Assembly: GCF_023065955.2 (NCBI RefSeq)
Contig: NW_026622963.1
Location: 6,393,001-6,457,000 of the forward strand
DNA: 64,000 bases
From: Ursus arctos
Lineage: Eukaryota > Chordata > Mammalia > Carnivora > Ursidae
Direction: 5' to 3'
Shown here: positions 57,088 through 64,000 of the stretch, piece by piece
Layout: each line of letters opens with the position of its first letter
Position numbering within the stretch: position 1 is the first letter of the stretch
The notes under the pieces: model-generated
The model's database searches: none
Told to the model about the DNA's origin: nothing
The model's input: only the letters and a program-made list of their open reading frames with translations
Program-made: the position numbers and the translations under genes

Positions 57088-57533
57088 CTTATAAAGAGAG
57101 AAAAAAGGAATGGGAAAACCCTCTATTATTCCCTTACTAGATTCTAACGAACACCTTCACACAAAAATCACTTCTTGAGGCATACAACTTATCTTTACAG
57201 ACCAGAAAATTGACGTGCGAATATCGTCAAGATTTTTATCAACAGTATATGCAATATGTAAGTTCTTTCATCAAATTCCTCCCGGTAAATTCCTTACAAA
57301 AGCATTACCAAATTGAGAATAAACGTATATCCTAAGATTTGAGTGTGACCTCAGTCTCTTTAGTCTTAGATGATATTTAAGTACTTATGAAAGTCTACAG
57401 ATTATCTTCTGGGTCGTTTGAAGCATAGGAACTTATGGGGCATTGCCTCCAACAAAGTTTGAAAGGATAGCATGGCGCGTGGAAGTCTAGCATTAACTTA
57501 TGTGCCTGGTTCGTGTCAAGAATATATGATTTT

Positions 57534-57736
57534 TGGGGCGCCTGGGTGGCATAGCGGTTAAGCGTCTGCCTTCGGCTCAGGGCGTGATCCCGGCGTTACG
57601 GGATCGAGCCCCACATCAGGCTCCTCTGCTATGAGCCTGCTTCTTCCTCTCCCACTCCCCCTGCTTGTGTTCCCTCTCTCGCTGGCTGTCTCTATCTCTG
57701 TCAAATAAATGAATAAAATCTTTGAAAAAAAAAAAA
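57534..57736 (+). mobile_element. SINEC, full length (UACA intron)
   Basis: Complete carnivore SINE of the CCGGCGTTACGGG subfamily with an AATAAATGAATAAAATCTT tail. The 16-base target duplication AAGAATATATGATTTT lies at 57518-57533 and 57737-57752. Antisense relative to UACA. Confidence 0.95.
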
Positions 57737-57789
57737 AGAATATATGATTTTAGACTACTTTGTCTTTAAAAGGGAAAAATAATCAGGAG

Positions 57790-58020
57790 GCTGTTCGGAC
57801 TAGTGGAGAGAGCAAAAGCTTTGTTTAAAATCATCCTGATCCGTTATTTATTAGCTATGTGAGGTTGGTTAATCTCCTTTCTTTTTCTGAGCTTTAGTTC
57901 CTCTATCAGTGAAAGGGCTAAGCTCTTTCGTAGTTAAGAAAATCAAATGCAATTATAAATGTATGCCTGGTATGTAGTATATGTTCAATAAGCGGCAACA
58001 ATTTTAAGTAGTTATTAATA
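57790..58020 (+). mobile_element. MIR relic, plus strand
   Basis: ATTAGCTATGTGAGGTTGG, TCCTCTATCAGTGAAAGGGC and GTATGTAGTATATGTTCAATA match the MIR order in sense orientation. Intronic to UACA. Confidence 0.65.
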
Positions 58021-59102
58021 ACTTGCCATTATAATTACACTCTATTATATTCGTAACCACCTTCTGAGTAAGTGGAGGGCATTTAAATTCTGGGCCGTAT
58101 GAGCAGATGGGTCATGTTATTAGCACTTGCACTTCTCCACTGAGGAGGGCTAGGAACGTGTCTGCTCTTAGAACTCCCCAGAACTGACCAGAGCACGTGG
58201 CATATAAAACGCATTCAAGAATTATTTACTGAACTGATAAAAATACACCCAACCTTCCTGACTTCTCGTCTTCATAGTACACACTTTATGCCAACTATCA
58301 GTTTCAAAAATATTGTTGGGCGCCTAGTCTGTAAATTATATCATGAGAATGAATGAAAAGAAAAGGTAAGTTACAAACCTGAGCTTACTGGCTGGTTGAG
58401 CAGCTCAGCCACACGACTCTGAGACAGCCATCTAGACATTTGAAATGGATGGCGGCACTAACGGAGACATGCATTTTGGGAGAGGAACAGTTTCCTGGAG
58501 GCTAGATTGGACAGTGAAGGCTTCGGGAAGGAGGATACGTGTTGAAGCGGGCATGAAGGAACATACAGGACTTAACTCGGAAGGCAGGAGGGGCAGGGCA
58601 TTCTGGGTGAGGAGACCAGTCTGTGGAAAGATATGAGGACACAGTGTGCAAGGAATTGGGGGGGCTTGGTTACTGGTATGGGTGAGCGCCAAGACCAAGT
58701 CTAGGATGCTCCCCCGTTTCCTTCGTTTCCTGCAGCCCCGAAACGGCTTTCTTTCTCCTCTCTCTCATCACCCTTCCGGTACCCTAAAACCCACTGGACT
58801 GACCATTCACTTATGAGGCAAGTGAACGTTGAGTCTCCCCATCTTTCCTCAATTCTTGGCTATACCAGTTGAGGAAACCGAAGGAGAAAGGCTTTTGTTT
58901 GTAGGACTTTCTTTTTTTTTTTTTCAATCCTGAATTTCTTTGCCCACCGGCAGTCTAACTGGAAAGGTGGCATTTAGTGGTCACATAGTCAATGCTTCTG
59001 TAGCCCTGTCCTGTGGGAGGCTGTGGTAAAGGGCCCTGTCCACTCCGGCAGCCCTGCTCTGGGGCTTCCAACGGCAAACCATGCAGACTGCTCGGTGCCT
59101 AC
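58021..59102 (-). other. UACA intron sequence adjoining the giant exon
   Basis: The 5' part of the intron that follows the giant exon. Part of 58440-58700 resembles an old dispersed repeat, but I cannot name it. No additional exon is supported: the joins on both sides are already in frame. A T-rich run lies at 58910-58924. Confidence 0.6.
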
Positions 59103-61841
59103 CTTATTATCTTTCGCTTCAATTTGTTTGGCGGACTCCTGTATTCTCTTCTGTAACTCTGTGATTGTTGTTAAGGACTTATCACACCGCTCCTGCTGAT
59201 CCTTGATTTCTTGCTCTATGCTGAAATGCAGTAATTCCTTCTCGTCCTTGGCAGACAGGTGCTTCTTTTGGGCATGCAGCACCTCCTCACAGGCTTCTTC
59301 ATACTTTCTATTCAGATTGGCCAGCTTTTCATTTAGGTTGGAAATCTGGCCCTCCAAATCACTTTTTGTTGCTTTATATTTAGACAAATCGACTACTTCT
59401 CTCGTCTCTAGTTTTTTTAATGCTTGTTTTGTGTTCTGAACTTCAGACTGGAGTTTGGAGACCTCTTCGGTTTTGTTCTGGCTTTCTTCTTCCTTTTCCC
59501 TCAGGCTGGCCTTTATGATGCCCACTTCCTTCTCGAATGCTTCCTTAATCCGCAAATGCTCTGCCAGGGGCACCGAAGAGTTCTTTTGGTTCTCCAACTT
59601 CTGATGCAGTTTAGCCACTGTCTGCTGCTCTTTCTCATAACACTTCTGCTTATTCTTCAGTTCTTCCTTCAGATGCTCAATAGTGCCATTAAGAGATTTT
59701 TTCAGGGCCTCGACCTGTTCCAATGGGACATGCTGCTTTTGCAGAAGGGTCTGGGCTGCAAGAAGCTCAGAAGTCCGTCTGGCATTTTCGTCAACCAGCT
59801 TCTCCTTCTCGGTCTTCACCTCCGTGTATTTCTCTAACAGGTCTTTCAACTGTTTGTTTAGCTCCTCTGCTTTCCTGTTTAGTGCTCTCTCCGTGTCATG
59901 AGAGTTCTCAAGGAGAACATTCTTATCCTTCAAATCCTTCTGAAGAGTGCAAATCTCCTTCTTCAACTTGTCATTCTCTTGCTTGCACTGCTTGGCCTCT
60001 TCCTCCCTGACTTGGTATTTTTGTGTCTGCTCTGATAACTGTTCTTTTAGTTCTTTCTCTGTTGCTTTAAATTTTCTCTCACACTCTTCGAAGCTGATGA
60101 TTGGAGCATATTTGAGCTTAATGCATTCCTGTATCGTGTCAAGTTCCTTCTTCTGGGCTTCAATCTCGGCATGCAGTGTCACAATCTCCTCCTGGCCCTT
60201 TTTGTAGTTAGCCAGAATTTCCGCACTGTTATCCTGTACCCTCTTCATGTTCTGGTTTATGGTACTCATCTTCTCCTCGTGCTCTCGGAGGCTGATGTAC
60301 TCAGCTTTCATTTGCCTCTGAGTGTTTTCCAGGTTTCTCCTGAGGATTTCATTCTCAGCTTTTGTTTTTACAAATTCCTGATTAAGATCTTCGAATTTTT
60401 TCTTCGCATCTAGTAATTCTCTGTTGGCCTTATCCAGTGTGCCACTCAATGCGGTTTTTACCTCCTCGTGGGTTTTAGCCGGCACATACTGGGTACTCAG
60501 GGTCTTTTTCAAGTTAGTGTTTTCAGACACGAGTGCATTTATTCTCTCTCGGTCTTCACCGCACTTCTTATTCAGTTCAGACAGCTGTCGTTTGAGGTCA
60601 GCGACGCTGGATTTCAGAGCCATGACCTCCTTTTGGTGTTTCTCGGGAGGCACGAACACAGTTTCCAGGCGGCTAACGTTCTTACTTAAACTGTCATTTT
60701 CCATCATCAGTTTCTCCATTTCCAGCTTCTTGTCTGCGTATTTTTGTGTTACATCTAAAAGCTGTTTCTTCAGCCCATCGACAGTGACGTCATGTGACTT
60801 TTTCATCTCTTCGCTGACTTGAAGAGGAACATAATGACTTTTCATTTCACTTGTTAAGTCCTGTACTTGCTGGTTGAGGAGCTTATTATCCAGATAAACC
60901 TTTTCCACGTCCCTCTGCAACGTCTGATTTTTTGACGTCAGTTCGGTGACCTTCTTCATGAGTTCCCCTGCTCTCTGCTCCAGTCTGCTCTTGAGCTGCT
61001 CGTGTTCCTCTGGCTTGACGTGCTGAGCAAGCTTGGCCTTACAATTCTCAAGCTCTCTCTTTAACTGTCTGATTTCACCAAGTGATTTTTCATACTCTCT
61101 TTCCGTCTCTCCTATTTTTTTCACCTTCTCGTTTACTTCACTCGATAATAAGCTCTTCAGGCTTTCAAATTTTTCTGTCGGAACTGAAAGGGCCAGCTTT
61201 GCTAAGAGTTCTTTTACCTGGCCTTCCGCCTCGGCGACCCTCCTTCCCTTCTTGTCTCGCTCCGTTTCACACGTACTGAGTTCCTTCTGCAATCGCTTAT
61301 TCTCTTCCACCAGCTTGCCTTCGTCCCTCCTAAACTGTTCTACTAACAGTTCGTTTTGTTTGATTTGGTTTCGCAATTTTCCCACTTCTGCTGACACGCC
61401 CTCGTATTTCGCTTTCATGTCCTTCAACTGGTCCTTCAGCTCCTCCGTTAGCCTGTGGCTCCCTGTGGCTGCTTCACTTGTCAGGTGCTCTTTAAGGGCA
61501 AGAAAGTGTGTCTGCATTTGTTTTACTTTACCTTCGGACTCATACATTCTCTTCTGCACATCTTTCAGTGCGTCTTCTAACTGCTTTATCTGCTCGTCCG
61601 AATCCTCCTTGATGCGTTCACATTCTAGCGCTAAGGCTTTGCACTCGGCCACCTTGTGCGCCAGCTCGTTCTGGAGCTTGAGGCGGTCTTGTTTCGCGGA
61701 TTCGCAGAAAGTTCTCATGGCTTCTAACTCTTTCTTTAAAATGTCACTTTCGGAATATGAGGTTTGATTGGTTAACGACAGCTCCAGTGGTCTTAACACG
61801 GACCTGCTCTGCATGTGGGCTGGCACCCCTGGGGAAGTACA
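59103..61841 (-). CDS. UACA: UACA giant coiled-coil exon (913 codons, internal)
   Basis: This exon encodes most of the coiled-coil domain of UACA/nucling. From family knowledge, UACA is a scaffold linked to Apaf-1/apoptosome-dependent apoptosis, NF-kB control and Par-4 binding, and is an autoantigen in uveitis. I recognised it from the protein: stretches such as KKELEAMRTFCESAKQDRLK, HVKPEEHEQLKSRLEQ and TTITELQKRIQESAKQIEAK are UACA. The frame is open throughout and rich in Lys, Glu, Leu and Gln in heptads, with no signal peptide or membrane segment. The acceptor is a pyrimidine tract ending TTTTCAG before 61841; the first codons read C-T-S-P-G-V. The donor is AAG|GTAGGC at 59103/59102. Both ends are phase 0. 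The open frame runs 37 codons into the intron (to 58989), which is not coding in the spliced product. An initiator at GTG 61826 is not real, because the exon is internal. The roughly 400 upstream residues with ankyrin repeats are outside the window. A Val-Pro motif recurs about every 60 residues (see findings). Confidence 0.97.
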
Positions 61842-63027
61842 CTGAAAAGGGGAACAAAAAAGGTACTCATCACAAAAGCCTAAAGAAGACGTTGGCTTAT
61901 CTGCTAAACTTATAAAGTTCCCACATCATCAGCAATCAAGGGGTTTTCAGACTAGCATATTAGAAAACTACAGTAGTGATTTTTGAGGCTAGAAAAGCCA
62001 TTCTGGGTATGATTCCCTTCACATGTTCTCAAGCAGTGATGCTTAGAGAGTCTGTTCACTTTACGTGTATTTCTGGCAGAACAAAGAAAGAAAATAGATG
62101 TGGCCTCTGAGGACTACTTCTTCTTCCTTTCCCCATTCACAGTAACTACCCACAAGTGATATCAACTTTATCAAAACACATTTATTATTTCTATGCTTTA
62201 TGGCATATTATGTGCTTAGAACTTCCAATTCCAAAGAAAGTCATCGGAACACTTAAATCAAAACAAGTACTGCAATTTTAAATCTGCAAATTTTATAGAA
62301 TGATACATTAAGTAACTTCTAATAAGATATATAATTTCTGAATATCCTCGTTAACTCCAATGTAATGTTCTTAAAACTATAAAACTATAAAAATACCACC
62401 AAAATAAACACAGCTAGTATGAGTTGTCAAGAGAATATTAGTTAAAACTCACAAAGATGAAACAAGTTTTCTTCTCTCAAGTAGGATGAACTAGAACTTA
62501 GAATATGATCTAAGTACAAAATTTGATTGACAACTTACTCCCTTCACTAAGTGTTGACACAAAAAAGAAGTATAATTAACCTTCTCATGAAATAGTTCAT
62601 AAACAGAACATATAATCATGAAAGACTAAATGTGATTATTTTATTTTTTCCCATACAGCCTATTAGAGTAAGGGCTCTTTACAGCTACTAACTCATTGAT
62701 AAAAGCCATGTGCTGTGCACACATTCCGCTATTTTAATAGGCGGGTTTTACTGTTGTTCAGTTAAATCTATACTGCCTTCCTCAGGATCAAGAAGAAGAA
62801 AATTAAAAACATAGAATAATTTCCCAGCCTCACTCTGCTTCTAAATTACCTTTCAATTTACCAGTGATCTTTAGACTAAAACTGCGATAATTTACCAATT
62901 GTTTACACATCTTTACAATGTCCATACTTGTTTTATTACAAATATTTATCTAATCTTAAATACTTTTCAGATAATATCCATTTCCTCAACTTAGAATCTT
63001 GTAAGTTTCCAGCTTGAAGTGATTTTT

Positions 63028-63208
63028 TAAAAAAAAGATTTTATTTATTTATTTGACAGAGAGAAAGAGAGAGAGCACAAGCAGGGGGAACGGCAGGCAG
63101 GCTCCCCTCAGAGCAGGGAGCCCAACACAGGGCTTGATCCCAGGACCCTGGGATCATAACCTGAGAGCTGAAGGCAGATGTTTAACCAACTGAGCCATCC
63201 AGCTACCC
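63028..63208 (-). mobile_element. SINEC, older subfamily, antisense
   Basis: Starts with AAAAGATTTTATTTATTTA, then a purine-rich body, CTTGATCCCAGGACCCTGGG, and ends near GAGCCATCCAGCTACCCCT. More diverged at its head than the neighbouring copy. It lies in the same sense as the UACA transcript. Confidence 0.9.
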
Positions 63209-63288
63209 CTCCAGTTAAAGTGATCTTAAGACATCACAAAGACTAACTCATTCTGCCTATAAATGACAGAATGTAAAAAAGCCTTTAA

Positions 63289-63485
63289 GGGGCACCTGGG
63301 TGGTACAGCAGTTAAGCGTCTGCCTTCGGCTCAGGGCGTGATCCCGGCGTTATGGGATCGAGCCCCACGTCAGGCTCCTCCGCTATGAGCCTGCTTCTTC
63401 CTCTCCCACTCCCCCTGCTTGTGTTCCCTCTCTCGCTGGCTGTCTCTATCTCTGTCAAATAAATAAATAAAATCTTTAAAAAAAA
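63289..63485 (+). mobile_element. SINEC, young subfamily
   Basis: Full-length SINE of the CCGGCGTTATGGG type with a long A tail. The target duplication AAAAAAGCCTTTAA flanks it at 63275-63288 and 63486-63499. About 80 bases from the inverted copy at 63028-63208. Confidence 0.95.
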
Positions 63486-64000
63486 AAAAAAGCCTTTAAA
63501 AGCCCAAATATGTATCACTTCAGTCCATGGGAGGTGCTAAAAATGCAAACTTGTATCTACTGGAAAGTAAAGGTCAGAAGCAGATGAACAAGTAAATCGG
63601 CCAACACTACCTCTTGGAAGCTTTCCTTATTTTGAGGTGAATTTCCAACACATACAATATGTATTTGAATACAAGGAAAAATACATTTCAAAGCCAAAAA
63701 AATTACTTCTGAATTATTCATAACCTGTCTTCCCCTCTATATGGGCAAATATGAAGAGCTGACCAAATGCTGTTAATAAATACAGGCTTACTCTCAAAGA
63801 CAATGAAACTGTAATTCAAATCTCTAATTTAAGCCACCGTCATCAAAAACACTCTAGAGGGCACCAGAAACAGTAATATCTGCTTTCATTAAACTCAGAA
63901 TACCAACAACTTTTCTTTGATAATGAAAACCTTATTCAATGTATATGTACTTATCACTGTTTTCCTCTTTTTAAAAAGGCACGAATATTTTTAATAAATA

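Larger units (their letters stand above)
61842..64000 (-). other. UACA intron upstream of the giant exon (incomplete)
   Basis: AT-rich intron sequence up to the window edge. I searched for a further exon with acceptor, donor and a phase 0 end and found none I can support. It carries two SINEs in opposite orientation (63028 and 63289). The rest shows no recognisable repeat. Confidence 0.7.

Noticed and set aside
61033..61767. 244-codon plus-strand ORF opposite the UACA exon
   Set aside because: It is the antisense shadow of the Lys/Glu/Leu-rich coil (giving Ser/Phe-rich protein). No promoter, and the sense strand is certainly coding.
61824..61826. GTG as a start codon for the UACA frame
   Set aside because: The frame continues upstream to a proper splice acceptor at 61841; the exon is internal.
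1..64000. CRISPR arrays, operons, phage or plasmid elements
   Set aside because: No regularly spaced repeats or prokaryotic gene organisation; all repeats are mammalian transposons or simple repeats.

Overview
The window reads as mammalian nuclear DNA from a carnivore, probably an arctoid and possibly bear-like. The main clue is about twenty copies, on both strands, of the carnivore tRNA-Lys-derived SINE (SINEC/Can-SINE). Each has a tRNA-like head starting GGGGCGCCTGGGTGG, a TC-rich stretch and an AATAAATAAAATCTT tail. Many belong to the subfamily containing GGCACAGCGGTTAAGCG and GTGATCCCGGCGTTATGGG, which I associate with bears and seals. The species assignment is inference. No bacterial, organellar or plasmid features are present.

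The only protein-coding gene I can support is on the minus strand at the right end: the 3' part of UACA (uveal autoantigen with coiled-coil domains and ankyrin repeats, also called nucling). Four coding exons can be placed to the base: 61841-59103, 57087-56935, 55071-55006 and 51904-51833. They have canonical GT/AG junctions, all phase 0, and give 1009 codons plus a stop. They encode almost the whole C-terminal coiled coil. The ankyrin-repeat N terminus must lie beyond position 64000. Two candidate polyadenylation signals lie downstream of the stop.

Positions 1 to about 50000 contain no gene I can defend. By known human gene order this would be the gene-poor interval between UACA and TLE3 (inference). 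It is a patchwork of old L1 in both orientations (largest block about 22440-25680), MIR and L2 relics, two MLT1 LTRs, ERVL-type internal sequence near 6600-7545, a possible solo LTR near 34800-35290, carnivore SINEs, simple repeats and unassigned sequence. Repeat-free segments at 8691-9180, 15080-15420 and 46140-48330 look like candidate conserved non-coding elements, which only an alignment can test.

The most interesting observation lies inside UACA. An 11-fold, gapless 14-residue motif centred on Val-Pro recurs every 52-63 residues along the coiled coil (four consecutive 63-residue steps), giving a cryptic repeat of about 60 residues. Others are an inverted SINE pair flanking the giant UACA exon, a local 170-bp duplication (30057/31147), two extremely truncated retrotransposon insertions with target duplications (24471 and about 40003), and a body-less 87-bp SINE (50526). 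I found no previously undescribed multi-gene system.
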